Shown one piece after another: positions 22,608 through 34,930 of a stretch of DNA of 64,000 nt. The notes below the pieces were generated by a model, which saw only the letters and a program-made list of their open reading frames with translations, had not been told where the DNA came from and did no database searches. The stretch's first letter is position 1, and each line of letters starts with the position of its first letter. The stretch is from Gorsachius magnificus (lineage: Eukaryota > Chordata > Aves > Pelecaniformes > Ardeidae), in the NCBI GenBank assembly GCA_034008185.1, contig CM067105.1:1860001-1924000 (forward strand), given 5' to 3'. The translations under genes and the position numbers were made by a program.

Positions 22608-23835
22608 AGATCATAGAATCATAAAATGGTTTGGGTTGGAAGGAACATTTCGAGGTCATCTAGTCCAACCCCCCTGCAGTAAGCAGGGACACTGCTAACT
22701 AGATCAGGTTGCTCACAGACCCATCCAACCTGGTCTTGAATGTTTCCAGGGATGGGGCCTCCACCACCTCTCTGGGCAACCCCTGCCAGGGTTTCACCAC
22801 TCTGATTGTAAAGAATTTCTTCTTTATATCCAAACTAAACCTCCCCTGCTTCAGTTTAAAACCATCACCCCTTGTCCTGTCACAGCTGGCCCTACTAAAA
22901 AGATTTTCCCCGTCTTTCCTATAGGCCTCCTTTAAGTATTGAAAGGCCTCAATCAGTTCTGCCCACAGCCTTCTCTTGTCCAGGCTGAACAACCCCAACT
23001 CTCCCAGCCTGTCCTCAGAGGAGAGGGGCTCCAGCCCTCAGATCATTTTATTAGCCCTCCTCTGGACCCGCTCCAACAGTTCCATATCCTTCCGGTGCTG
23101 AGGGCTCCAGAGCTGGACGCAGTACTCTAGGTGAGGTCTCACCAGAGCAGAGGAGAGGGGCAGAATCACCTCCCTCGACCTGCTGGCCACGCTTCTCCTG
23201 ATGCAGCCCAGGGTATGGTTGGCCTTGTGGGCTGCCAGCACACATTGCCAGCTCATGTCCAGCTTTTCATCCACCAGCACCCCCAAGTCCCTCTCGGCAG
23301 GGCTGCTTTCCATCCTTTCTTCCCTGATACTGTATTGATACTGGGGGTTACCCCGACCCAGGTGCAGGACCTTGCACTTGGCCTTGTTGAACCTCATGAG
23401 GTTCACACATGACCCCACCTCTCCAGCCTGTCCAGGTCTCTCTGGATGACATCCCGTCCTTCTGGCGTGTCAACAGCACCACTCAGCTTGATGTCATCTG
23501 CAGACTTGCTGAGGGTACACTTGATCTCGCTCTCTAAGTCATTGGCGAATATATTAAACAGCACCGTCCCAGTACGGACCCCTGAGGGACACCAGTCGTT
23601 ACCGGTGTCCATCCGGACATTGAGCCATTGACCACTACCCTCTGGATGCGACCATCCAACCAATTCCTTATCCACTGAACAGTCCACCCATCAAATCCAT
23701 ATCTCCCCAATGTAGAGAGAAGGATGTTGTGGGGAACCATGTCAAAGGCTTTGCAGAAGTCCAGATAGATCACGTCTGCTGGTTTTCCCTTGTCCACAGT
23801 TGTTGTCACACCAACTGCCATGTTGGCAGTTACTA
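22608..23835 (-). mobile_element. CR1 LINE, 3' half of ORF2 and 3' UTR, broken
   Basis: On the minus strand successive frames give CR1 reverse-transcriptase pieces: [83 protein letters not shown] and LFSLDKRRLWAELIEAFQYL. The 3' end with ATCATAGAATCATAAAATGG lies at 22610. The catalytic tetrad reads SADD rather than FADD. Several frameshifts separate the pieces, so it is inactive. Confidence 0.85.
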
Positions 23836-24221
23836 TCTTCTAGGGGCCCAGAAATGTCACCCAAGAAGAGTCTAATGGCAGTGACAATATTGACAGCTGA
23901 GAGGAGAGAGATCCTAGTTGTGTTAGGGAAGTCCCAGCCTTACCTCAATCATCCCCACCACAGGCTCTCCCATGCTGTCCCATGCCTGAGGCAGTTCTCC
24001 TGCAGGCTTTGGCCACCGCCCTGCTTCCCCATCTCTGACCCTATGACCTCCCAGGGTTTGCAAATGTCTTTTTGTCCTCCCTGACTTTTCCTTCTAACAC
24101 AAAGCTGTGGTTTTCTGGGGATTTGCCAAACCTCTGAATCCCCAAGCAACATGTCCAGCTTCTTTCAAAGCTAATTCTCCTCAAGCACTTAAGAGATCCC
24201 AGCATCATGTTTACTTATCAT

Positions 24222-25200
24222 GGAATCATCAGATGGTTTGGGTTGGAATGGGCCTTTAAAGGCCATCTAGTCCACCCCCCCTGCAGGGAGCAGGGACATC
24301 TTCAACAAGATCAGGTTACTCAGAGCCCTGTCCAACCTGGCCTCGAATGTTTCTTGGGATAGGCCATCCACCAGCTCTCTGGGCAACTTCTGCCAGTGTT
24401 TTAACCACCCTTGTTGTAAAACATTTCTTTCTGAATCTCCCCTCCTTTAATTTAAAACCATCACCCCTTGTCCTATCACAACAGGTCCTATGAAAGTGTC
24501 TGTCCCCATCTTTCTTATTAGCTCCCTTTAAGCACTGAAAGGCCGCAAGAAGGAATCTCAGCAGTCTTCTTTTCTCCAGGCTGAAAAACCCCAACACTCC
24601 ATGCCTTTCCTCAAAGGAGAGGCGTTCCATCCCTCTGATCATTTTTGTGGCCTCCTCTGGATGTGTCCAAGAGGCCCATGTCTTTCCTGTGCTTAGGACC
24701 CCAGAGCTGCACACACGACTCCAGGTGGGGTCTCACCAGAGCAGTGTAGATGGGCAGAATCCTCCCCCTCGACCTGCTGGCCACGCTTCATTGGATGAAG
24801 CCCAAGGAGACAGTTGGCTTTCTGGGCTGCAAGCGCACATGTCTGGCTCACGTCCAGCTTTTCACCTACCAATACCCCCATGTCTTTCTCCTCAGGGCTG
24901 CTCTCAATCCCCCAGCCTGTATTGATACCAGGGGGTTCCCTGAGGAAGGTGCAGGACCTTGCACTTGGCCTTGTTGAACCTCATGAAGTTCACAGGATCT
25001 AACTTCTCAAGCTTATCCAGGTCCATCTGGATGGCATCCTGTCCCTTGGGAGTATGAACGGCACCATTCAGCTTGGTGTCATCTGCAAACTTGCTAAGGG
25101 TGAACTCCATCCCACTGTTCATGTCATTGATGAAGGTATTAAACTGTACTGGTCCCAATACAGACCCCTGAGGGACACCACTTGTGTGTTGGGTATCTCC
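24222..25200 (-). mobile_element. CR1 LINE, 3' part, broken
   Basis: Minus-strand frames give [67 protein letters not shown] and MIRGMERLSFEERHGVLG. The FADD catalytic motif is present, but the coding frame is interrupted several times. The 3' end starts at about 24222 with GGAATCATCAGATGG. Confidence 0.82.
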
Positions 25201-25479
25201 AGGCATGATCTCAACTCTAAGGTGGACTTTAACCAGATGATCTCCAGCACCTTCAACCTCTTCTCATCATTTTTTCCTCTTGGATTTAAATACAAAACTC
25301 TCTCAGGACTTTTCATGTCTCCACTCTTCTTGGTCTTCTTGGTTAAGCTTGAGACCTTCTAAAGATCTAATGGCCACCTGGAAAAGGGACACACTTAGGG
25401 GTCCCAGTGTTGCACTTAAGTGTCTAAGAGGGCACTTAGAATTCTGGGGGCTACTTGGGGGTCTTGGAGTCATTTGGGG

Positions 25480-25700
25480 ATGGGGTCAGGTCTGTACAGG
25501 GAGGGGGTAAAGAGATCCAGTTTTATGGAGATGGGGCCCAGTCTGTACTGGGAGGGCATAAAGGGATCCTGACAGCACTGGGAAGAGGCCAAGTCTGTGC
25601 TGGGAAGTGTTGAAAGGATTTACTCTGCACTGGGATGGGGCCCTGTAAGTACTGGCAGTAGGGAGATAGTCCTGATAGGGCAAAGGGGTCCAGGAAGGCT
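25480..25700 (+). repeat. Degenerate tandem repeat flanking a CR1
   Basis: Loose repetition of a unit of roughly 50 bp with the words GGGATCCAG or GAGATCCAG, TCTGTACTGGGAGGG and ATGGGGCC. The same repeat resumes just after the CR1, at 27777-27810 (GGGATCCAGTTTACACTGGG), so the CR1 inserted inside it. Confidence 0.5.
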
Positions 25701-25702
25701 GC

Positions 25703-27775
25703 GTATACTTCAAGGAAGAAGTCTTAAAGGCACAGGAGCAGGCTCTCCCCATGTGCTGTAAGACAAATCGGCGGGGAAGACAACCGGCCTGGCTGGACAA
25801 AGGTCTACTACTGCAATTAAGGGAAAAAAAGGAGAGCTTACCAGCTCTGGAAGAAGGGGCAGGCAACCCAAGAAGAGTACAGGGATCTTGTCAGGTCATG
25901 CAGAGAGGAAATGAGAAAGGCAAAAGCCCAACTAGAAGTCAACCTGGCCACTGTTGTAAGGGATAATAAGAGAAGGTTTTATAAATACGTTAACAGCAAA
26001 AAGAGCGCCAGGGAGAACCTCCATCATCTAGTGGATGCAAGGGGGAACATTGCCACTAAAGACAAAGAAAAGGCTGAGATACTTAACGCCGCCTTTTCCT
26101 CGGTCTTTAATGACCTGACGAGTTATCCCCAGGGTACCCAGCCTCCCGAGCTGGAAGATGGGGACAGTGAGTGGAATAACCCCCCCATAATCCAGGAGGA
26201 AGCAGTCTTTTACCTGCTGTGCCACCTGGACATCCACAAGGCTATGGGGCCAGATGAGATCCACCCAAGAGTGCTGAAGGAGCTGGCAGAGGAGCTTGCC
26301 AAGCCACTCTCCATCATTGATCAGCAGTCCTGGAGAACAGGGGAGGTTCCAGATGACTGGAGGTTGGCAAATGTGACGCCTATCTCCAAGAAGGGCCAGG
26401 AGGAGGATCCGGGGAACTACAGATCTGTCAGCCTGACCTCAGTACCGGGGAAGATTATGGAGAGGTTCATCTTGAGTGTGCTCACCAGGCACATGGAGGA
26501 CAATCAGGGGATCAGGCCCAGCCAGCATGGGTTCATGAAAGGCAGGTCTTGCCTAACCAACGTGATTTCCTTCTACGACCAGGTGACCCGCCTGGTAGAG
26601 GAGGGAAAGGCTGTCGATGTTGTCTACCTGGACTTCAGCAAAGCCTTTGACACAGTCTCCCACAACATTCTCCTGGAGAAGCTGGCAGTTCATGGCCTAG
26701 ATGGTTGTACTCTTCGCTGGGTTAAAAACTGGCTGGATGGCCGAGCCCAGAGAGTCGTGGTGAATGGAGATAAATCCAGTTGGCGGCCGGTCACAGGCGG
26801 TGTCCCCCAGGGCTCAGTTCTGGGGCCGGTCTTGTTTGGTATCTTTGTCAAAGACCTGGATGAGGGGATTGAGTGTGCCCTCAGTAAGTTTGACATCAAA
26901 CTGGGTGGGAGTGTTGATCTGCTGGAGGGGAGGAGGGCTCTGCAGAGGGACCTGGCCAGGCTGGATCGATGGGCTGAGGCCAACTGTATGAGGTTCAACA
27001 AGGCCAGGTGCCGGGTCCTGCACTTTGGTCACAACAACCCCAGGCAGCGCTACAGGCTTGGGGAAGAGTGGCTGGAAAGCTGCCTGGCGGAAAAAGACCT
27101 GGGGGTACTGGTTGACAGGTGGCTGAATATGAGCCAGCAGTGTGCCCAGGTGGCCAAGAAGGCCAATGGCATCCTGGCCTGTATGAGGAATAGTGTGGCC
27201 AGCAGGAGCAGGGAAGTGATGGTGCCCCTGGTGAGGCCTCACCTTGAATACTGTGTTCAGTTTTGGGCCCCTTACTGCAAGAAAGACGTTGCCTTGCTGG
27301 AACATGTCCAGAGGAGAGCCACAAAGCTGGTGAGGGGTCTGGAGCACAAGTCATACGAGGAGCGGCTGAGGGACCTGGGGTTGTTTAGTCTGGAGAAGAG
27401 GAGGCTGAGGGGTGACCTGATTGCCCTCTACAACTGCCTGACAGGAGGCTGTAGCGAGGTGGGGGTCGGCCTCTTCTCCCTGGTAACAGATGATAGGACG
27501 AGGGGGAATGGCCTGAAGCTGCGCCAGGGCAGGTTTAGGCTAGACATTAGGAAAAACTTCTTCACCGAGAGGGTTGTCAGGCTCTGGAATGGGCTTCCCA
27601 AGGAGGTGGTGGAGTCCTCATCCCTGGAGGTATTTATAAGAAGGGTAGATGAGGTGCTGAGGGACAGGGTTTAGTGGTGGGATGGCAGTGCTAGGTTAAC
27701 GGTTGGACTCAATGATCTTAAAGGTCTTTTCCAACCAAGGTGATTCATGATTCTATGATTCTATGATAAGTTCAA
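25703..27775 (+). mobile_element. CR1 LINE, 5'-truncated, long open reverse-transcriptase frame
   Basis: Retrotransposon of the chicken-repeat-1 class. The ORF2 frame from 25911 to 27674 is open for 587 codons and covers the reverse transcriptase: [82 protein letters not shown], then the C-terminal region ending [13 protein letters not shown]. The catalytic motif FADDIKL of the copy at 48137 is here FDIKL: six bases (GCAGAT) are missing after 26891. Upstream, 25705-25823 encodes ORF2 in a different frame, shifted in an A run at 25824-25830. The endonuclease domain is absent. The 3' end with repeated ATTCTATG is at 27740-27770. The enzyme should be inactive. Confidence 0.9.
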
Positions 27776-27810
27776 GGGATCCAGTTTACACTGGGAGGGG
27801 TGTGATGGAT

Positions 27811-28740
27811 GCGCTCGACCCCAGAATGACAGCAGTTTGGTGCGGCCTCCAGAAGAGATAAAGGCCTAAGTCATAGTGTTTGCATCTGTTCTCTGAAAAT
27901 CCACAAAGGAGCAGAGTGACACCATGAGCATCGATGCCTATGAGCTTGGAAAACCGGTCATGTGATTGACACAGGGATAGCAGGTGGCTTTTCCAAGACT
28001 CATTTATCAAGGAAGAAAGTTGTTGGTACAAGGAGCCTTATGCCTATATTTTTTTTTGGAGTTGATTGCAGAGATGTCCCCTGGAGCTGGGGCGCATCTA
28101 AAGGTTGCTCCTTGAGGCAGGGAGACCCTTTAACAACAGCAGATCTTAGGCAAGTGATAAATATCATGCATAAACTTGGAGTACGATAACTTTGATTTTG
28201 TCTGGTAACTTTGATTGTATGCTGAATTAAAATTAATGAAGCATTACTAATCCATGTATATACTCAATATTAATGACTGTAAACTTTGTATAGATAATTC
28301 CATCAAACATACACTGTTGTCCAAGTCTGAGACTAAGATTGAACCGAGCTGCACTGGTGCTCCATAAGGAATTATGGAAACAATGATGGCCACTGTGAAC
28401 CTCGTGACCCCATGGGAGGATCTTCCTTACCCTTTGCATCCCTGGTCTCTGTGCAAATCATTCTAACTCAGTTTTCCTTTTTATGTTTCTTCCATGCAGT
28501 AATTAATAAGGTGAACTTTGCCATCAAACTTATTGACCCTTGGAAAACCTCTCTTAAACTTAGTTAAATTCCATTGAACTCATTGAACTCTGTCAAGTTA
28601 TTATTTTTACATCAATAAAATACACAGCTGCTTCTCTCTTTTGAGTGAGGTGCATTCCACTTATTCCCAACACAAGTCACCCCTGAATGGAATCCCAAGG
28701 CACAGGAATGGCTTCCTTCAATTTAGAATCATTGACAAAC
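27811..28740. other. Unassigned; possible LTR at 28022-28672
   Basis: No coding sequence was recognised. An AT-rich stretch starts TGTTGGTAC at about 28024 and ends TTCCCAACA at about 28672, has an AATAAA near 28615, and is bordered by AAAGT and CAAGT. That layout fits an LTR of about 650 bp with one mismatch in the target duplication, but the family is unknown. Confidence 0.3.
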
Positions 28741-29300
28741 ATGGTGAGATTTGCCTCCTCCAGGTCATGGGTACAGGTGTCAAACTGCACAGGACTTGGG
28801 AGAGTCCCCTGTGCTGCCCCACAATAGCCCCGGATGTTCCCCCGGCCTACAGGTAGGGCGTGACCCCTTCACCACTGCGCTCTCAGACTCATCATCCAAC
28901 TGCTTCTTTGCCCATCTGTCTGTCTGTCCATCCAGACTGTAACAGCCTCACGTGCATACAAGAATATTGAGGGAGACCATGCCAAGAGGTTTGCTGAAGC
29001 TGAGGCGCATGACATCCACTTTTTATCTGCTCATGCTCAGCTGCAGGCTGGCAGGCTGGCGAGGTGTGCTTCACCCTTGGGAAGGCCATGGTGGCAGTTA
29101 CTATATCCGAGGTGCCCAGAAATGTCACCCAAGAGGAGTCTAATGGATGGCACATGCCTCACCACAGTGAGCTTGTACAACCTGGGGTTCCCGGGGCTGT
29201 ACTTTTGGCCTTGCTCAAAGATGGGTGCAACATTGGCTTGTTCTCTCTCATAAGAGCCCTCTGCCAGTTCCATGACCTTTCACAAGGGTTATTCCAAAGA
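28740..29300 (-). mobile_element. Old CR1 LINE fragment
   Basis: Minus-strand frames give NVAPIFEQGQKYSPGNPRLY and GKAMVAVT-region complements typical of CR1 ORF2, with stops. It matches 15920-16870 in inverted form. Confidence 0.5.
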
Positions 29301-29509
29301 AATACCCATCTGCCCCTCTAACCTCATCACCACCATGCTGCCTGCTATACCACATACTTCACTTCTCTGATCTTATATATTTGCTCCTATCAGGATACAA
29401 TGACCATTTCTGAAGTCATCTTCTCAGCAGACTGCCTAGGAAAAAGCCATTTCCATGATTCTCCAGGTTTCTCCTCCCCTTATTCTCTGTTCATTCAGAT
29501 ACCTCTCAC

Positions 29510-30800
29510 CTGCACTGCTGTTTTGAGCATTGGGGAGTAAAAGCTTACATGTCTTTCAACAGTCAAATTGTCTCCTCTGCCAACTCTTCAACTGTGTCTA
29601 TATCTGCCTCTTTGTATCTACCTACCAAAAATATTCCTCTTAAGATGATCACTTGTAGAAAGGCCACCTCATTAAAGACAGCTTGTACTTAGCATATGGT
29701 GGAGGAGTGTGTTTTGTTGTTTATGAAGCTTGATTACGCTTGGCTTGGCTTTGCTTGCCAACAGGAAAAATAATTCTATGCCCGTGTGCAGCCAGTACTG
29801 TAAGGAAAGCAGGGGGGAGATGGTGCACAGGAGCTGTGGCACCCAGCTGCGGAGTTCAGTGGAGAAGTCTGATGTGAGGACAAGTGATGCAAGTGCCAGG
29901 GGCCAATTGAGAGCAATGGTGGGGTTGGGGAGGTGCGGAGCAAGGTTGTCCATACAGTGTCAGACCTCAAGGAACTGCTCCTGTGTCCTGCCCAGACCTT
30001 CTGAGGAGACATTCTGGATCATGGTCACTTGGAGAACGCTGTTCTAATCTCTTCTCTCAAGTAATATTTTATAAATTTTTCCCTTTAAATAAAAGGTAAT
30101 TTTTTAGTAGGTTCACTATGAAGTCTTCCTCTTTAACTACACTATGAAACAGCTCCAATTAGCAATACAAGTCTTAAAGATTTGAAGAAAATTACAAGAA
30201 GATACATAAGTCATTAGGGTTTTTAGGGCTCATTACATGAATCTCAGCTACTGAGAGAAGAGTGAACAAGTAGCTCAAGAAGTCCAAGTCAGAAGCAAAA
30301 CCCTAATTTCCTTGAAGTATTAATGGGCTCCAATGAGGGCCATCACTGACAAAGCCTCCCCAGGGACTCGTTAGAGCAGATAATTGGAGGCCATGCTTAC
30401 AGGTAGGCAAAGGCCCTGAGCAGGTGGCTGTAATGCTGAGAAAAGCCTTGGCTTTGTTTTAAGAAGCAGAAGGGCCAAAGTCCCAGGCCCTAGCAAGACA
30501 GAGCCTGAGACCCTCACATTAAAGGTTCATGTTATGGGTCTTGGTGGCAGAGGCAACAGCGATAGCCAAGGGGACAGACCTCTGTCCTGTTGGGCCTTGC
30601 AGCCTTGCCAAAGCCCTTGGCCATCTCTGCTGCAGGCTGCCCTACACTGTCCCGTGCCTGCACCTCTTTCCCTTTAAGTTGTGGACATCCATTTTGCTTT
30701 CCCACCTAGTTCTCACGCTGGCATTTCTACACCTTCTCTGATTTCTCTCCTCCCATTGCTGGCTTTTCAAAGAAACACAAAGCCATGGGCTGATCCAGAC
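29510..30800 (+). repeat. Three-copy 'A' repeat, copy 2
   Basis: Contains CAGCTTGTACTTAGCATA near 29680, GTGGAGAAGTCTGATGTGAG near 29860 and GTATTAATGGGCTCC near 30317, all shared with 43230-44720 and, inverted, 14440-15650. It has no coding potential. Confidence 0.5.
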
Positions 30801-30964
30801 TCCCTCTGGGTGACCTCTTGCACCTCTTGCACCACAAGTGAGATGTCTTCTTCATCACCTACAGTCTGAACCTTCCACGCTGCTCTTTGGAGAGATTTCC
30901 TTCTCTTCCCACTGTCAAGAAAAGCTGCAGCATCTCTGAAACCAATCTTTAAGCAGTTGCAGGC

Positions 30965-31240
30965 TACTACTAGAGTGCCCTGAGCCGCCACTTCACCAGG
31001 CTAAAGAAGCCCATGTCACTCAGGCTCTCCACAGGGGCTCCAAAGCCCTTGCTGGTGGATCTCCTCTGGAACCTCTCCACTTCATTCCCATTGCTCCAGA
31101 CTGGGGTGCACCACAGCCAGACACACCAGTCCAGAGGTGGCCACAGCAGAGATGATACAAGGGGGATGAGAACTCCCTTCTCTGGGTGGCCATGCTCCAA
31201 GTAACACAGACCTCTATGCAGCTGGCTTTATCATGCTGAG
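30965..31240 (-). mobile_element. Old CR1 LINE fragment
   Basis: The complement encodes LSDMGFFSLVKWRLRAL and LWTGVSGCGAPQSG, a decayed CR1 ORF2 3' region. It is the inverted counterpart of 13900-14340. Confidence 0.45.
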
Positions 31241-31837
31241 TAGGGACCACTGGCTCCTATGGCATTCCTCTTTGTGCCCAGGCCCTTCTCATCAGGGTCA
31301 CTGCTCGGATGGTCAGGTCCCAGCATGCCCTCGTGTCTGGGGTTATTCTTTCCCCAAAAACTCACTTGCAACTTCTCCTTGAAAAACTTAACGTGGTTTC
31401 TATTGCCTAATCCCAGAGTTTCTCAAGGTCCCTCTGGAGTGAAGCTCTGTGTGGGCAGCTGTTCATGTGGGCGTACAGGTGGCCCACCAGATCTCTGGTG
31501 CCTCTGACAAGATAAGAGCATGAGGAATTGCAGGGCACTACAGATAAAGCAGGAGGTAGGTTTAATGGAATTGCGACCAAGGTAGAATTCCCTGGTGACA
31601 GCTCAGAAACACCAAAGGAGGCTACAAAGGGAGCCAAACTAAGGCCAAGAAGGAAATGGTGAACAGAGATGGGCTGTTTGCATGGGAGGGTACCAGGATG
31701 GTCCAGGGGAAGAAATTTGAGTGGGAGAAGAGGGAAAAGAAAGAAAGGGTGAAGCAAAGGAAATAATCAGGGCTTTCAGGGGTACCTCCAAACAGCCTGG
31801 CACTTGCAAGTTCTCCTTGATAAACTTCCTGAGGATT

Positions 31838-32215
31838 TGTCCTGGTTTTGGCAGGGATAGATTAATTTTCTTCTGTAGCTGGCATAGTGCTGTGTTTTGG
31901 TTTAGGATGAGAGGAATGTTAATAACACACTGATGTTTTATTGGTTTTCTAGTGGTGCTTACACTGGACTTGGGCTTTTCAGCTTCCCATGCTCTGTCAT
32001 GTGCACAAGAAGCTAGGCAAGAGCTCAGCCAGCACAGCTGTCCCGAACTGTCCAAAGGTGTATTCCATAGCATAGGATGTCATGCTCAGGATAGAAACTG
32101 GGAGGGAGTTGGCCATGGGGCAGCGATTGCTGGGCATTGGTCTGCGGGTGGTGAGCAGTTGCATCACTCGATGCCCTGCCTGTCACTGCCTGCATGCCCT
32201 GCCTGACAATGGCAC
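31838..32215 (+). mobile_element. Partial LTR of the 10117/60861 family, plus orientation
   Basis: Starts TGTCCTGGTTTTGGCAGGG, the complement of the right end of the LTRs at 10117-10669 and 60861-61428, and continues to about 32215. The 3' part is missing. It sits between the inverted-duplication arm and OR unit 3. Confidence 0.7.
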
Positions 32216-32329
32216 AGGAATGGGGGTTTCCAAAGGGGAACATTGACAACTCCTGCAGAGCAATCCCACTGCAGGAATCAATCTGCGCAGTGATTAGAGA
32301 GGGACAGTCAGTGATGCCTTCAGTCTACT

Positions 32330-33300
32330 TCAGACTGTGTTCCTCAGGAGAGACCCTGCTGCCTTTCAGGAGCTGTCAGACCTTAGGGCCCAGGGGCATC
32401 TCCAGGGAGGGTGGTGTGTGTCCAGAGAAAGTGCTGCCTTGGGCTGATCCTCTGCTGCTGAGCTGGGCTGGGCCTCTGGGAAGGAGGGAGCTAATGGAGA
32501 GTGGGCAGCACTACAGAGAGACAGCTCTGCCCAGGAGCAGCTCCTCTGCAAAGCGCAGCAGGGCTGAGGGCACTGCCTGCAGGCACAGAGCAGAGATGAG
32601 ACAGAGAGAGGTTAAAGACAGCCAGGAGTGGGAAAATGCATAGAGCTCACTGGAGGAGAAATCTTCACCAGCCCTTAACACAGTAAGTCTTTGGGCGCAG
32701 GGCACATCCTGGAGGAATCTCCTGGAACTGACATATCCCATGGCTGGCACAGAGGAGAAGGATGTGCTGCACATCAGGGCTTTCCTGCTGCACCATCAGA
32801 GGGACAGGGCATGACGGCTGCCTTCCCCAGGGAGGGCTGCGGTGGGAATTGTGCAGGCGGGGCCCAGGGCCCCGGGCCCGGAGAAGCTGTGGGATGAAGA
32901 AGAACCATTGACAGGTAGGTCAAGTCTTCCTGCTTCAGCAGGGTGCTGTGTGGGTCAGGGCTGCTCACAGCTCCCGTTCATCACAGGACATTTGCAGAGG
33001 GTCTTCTTGTAGAAGATGATTGAGGCAATGTTTAAATGAAAGGGAAGGAGTCTGTGCTTTGAGCATTCTCTTCATGGTTGACTGCGTGGACAGTGGGAGA
33101 TGGGAATTTCTTTTGCCCTTGTGGAAAAGACATGGAGACCCCCGTTCTCATTAGCACTTGTCTGAGCTGCTCCTTAGCTGCTGCAGGCACAGAGATGCCC
33201 CTGGGTAGTACCCTGCTGCCAGAAGGGGTCTGCAGGGCAGAGGTGAGCACACAGTGGGTGGGATGGGGTCTGTGAGCATGGAAGAGTCATGGGTACAGAG
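32330..33300 (+). promoter_or_regulatory. 5' noncoding block and leader exon of OR unit 3
   Basis: Homologous to 6416-7360 and 57030-58210. The leader exon ends at 32682 before the donor GTAAGT (32683-32688). The OR exon begins at an acceptor TTGGACAG ending at 33960, giving an intron of about 1.3 kb. Confidence 0.55.
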
Positions 33301-33983
33301 AAACAACTCCTGGTAGGGACAGATCCTGGAAATAGACTGAGACTTGGGCAAGGAGTGAGCAGGAGCAGTTACCAGGAACACATTGGGAGGGGGGATTTGG
33401 GCCCCTGCCTGCCATCCTCTCTAGTGCACCTTCTGTGGAGCAAATACCCTGTGTCTTCTCCCACCCAGCAAAGCCTATTCCCCCAAAGCCATGGGATGCA
33501 GGGCATCAGACACATCTTTTGCAGCTGCACCTCCAGTCTAGGAGAAGTGCCTGTGTCCTACAATTAAAACATCACAAATCAGACAAAAACAACTACCCTA
33601 CAGTGTCACTGTCTGTAAGTTGGAGAGCAAAGCACGGTAAAGAGAAGGCTTCAAGCATTTTTTTTGAGCACTGCAGTTTTCTGCACTGTTTTCCTAACTT
33701 TCCCTTGTGCTCTTGCTCTCTGGGGTTGAGGTGGGGGTGCAGGTCAGCTCCTGTACTGACACCAACGCTGAGGGTCCCGCTCTGGAGGTGTCTTCATGGG
33801 AATGAGGTGCCCAAGCTGTGAGGCACCATGACATTCAGTTGGTAGAGTTCAGAAACATTCCCCATTCAGCTCAGGGAGGGGGGTGGCTGTGAGAAATGGC
33901 GTGGGGTTTTCCTGCAAGAAATCTTCCCTCACTTATCATTGTGTTTTATTTCTTGGACAGGTCCCCATGCCCAGAAGCAGCAA

Positions 33984-34930
33984 ATGTCCAACAGCAGCTC
34001 TATGAATGAGTTCCTCCTCCTGGCCCTTTGCAGACACGTGGGAGCTGCAGCTCTTGCATTTCTGGCTCTTCCTGGGCATCTACGTGGCTGCCCTCCTGGG
34101 CAACGGACTCATCATCACCGCTGTAGCCTGTAACCACCACCTCCACACCCCCATGTACTTCTTCCTCCTCAACCTCTCTCTCCTCGACCTGGGATCCATC
34201 TCTACCACTGTCCCAAAAGCCATGACCAATTCTCTCTGGGATACCAGGGCTATCTCTTTCTTGGGATATGCTGTTCAAGTCTTTCTGTTTGTCTTTTTCA
34301 TTTCAGCAGAATTTTATCTTCTCACTGTCATGGCCTATGACCGCTACGTTGCCATCTGCAAACCCCTGCACTATGGGACCCTCCTGGGCAGCGTGGCTTT
34401 CTCAATGCTTCTCAACGCCAATCATTTTCACTCCCCTTGCAAGGCAATGTGTGACCAGTTCTTCTGTGAAATCCCCCAGATCCTCAGCTCTCCTGCTCAA
34501 TCTACCTCAGGGAATTTGGGCTTCCTGTGGTCAATGCCTGTTTAGCACTTGGGTGTTTTGTTTTCATTGTGCTGTCCTATGTGCAAATCTTCATGGCTAT
34601 GCTAAGGATTCCCACACAGCAGGGTCAGCATAAAGCCTTTTCCACGTGCCTCCCCCACCTTGATGTCATCTCCCTGTTTCTCAGCACTGCAGTGTTTGCC
34701 TACCTGAAGCACCCCTCCATCTCAACCCCATCCCTGGATCTGGTGGTGGCAGTCCTGTACTCGTGGTGCCTCCAGCAGTGAACCGCCTCATCTACAGCAT
34801 GAGGAACAAGGAGCTCAAGGATGCAGTGTGGAAACTGATAGCGGTGTTTTTAAGAAGCAAAAAGCTTCCCATCTCCTTCTGCATAGTACTTACAGTGCAA
34901 AGCACTATAGGACCAGTCTGTCTTTGGTAG
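33984..34930 (+). pseudogene. Olfactory receptor, family 14-like, multiple frameshifts (OR unit 3)
   Basis: This copy keeps its ATG (33984-33986), in the context MSNSSSMNEFLLLA, placed 23 bp after a splice acceptor. An extra base near 34022 shifts the frame, which then continues as WELQLLHFWLFLGIYVAALL, PMYFFLLNLSLLDLGS, MAYDRYVAICKPLHYGTLL. Around 34392 roughly 45 bp are missing, removing the TM4 region. After FFCEIPQIL (about 34486) another shift occurs, TM5-TM6 resume at 34527 (FVFIVLSYVQIF, KAFSTCLPHLD), and a further shift near 34765 precedes NRLIYSMRNKELKDAVWKL. The last frame ends at a TAG at 34930. At least four lesions make this a clear pseudogene. Confidence 0.88.

Larger units (their letters stand above)
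28740..31770 (+). repeat. Arm 2 of the inverted duplication (partner 13360-16870)
   Basis: The order is old CR1 (-), A repeat (+), old CR1 (-), then a tail at 31390-31760; this is the mirror image of arm 1. The two arms point away from a midpoint near 22.7 kb. Confidence 0.6.
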
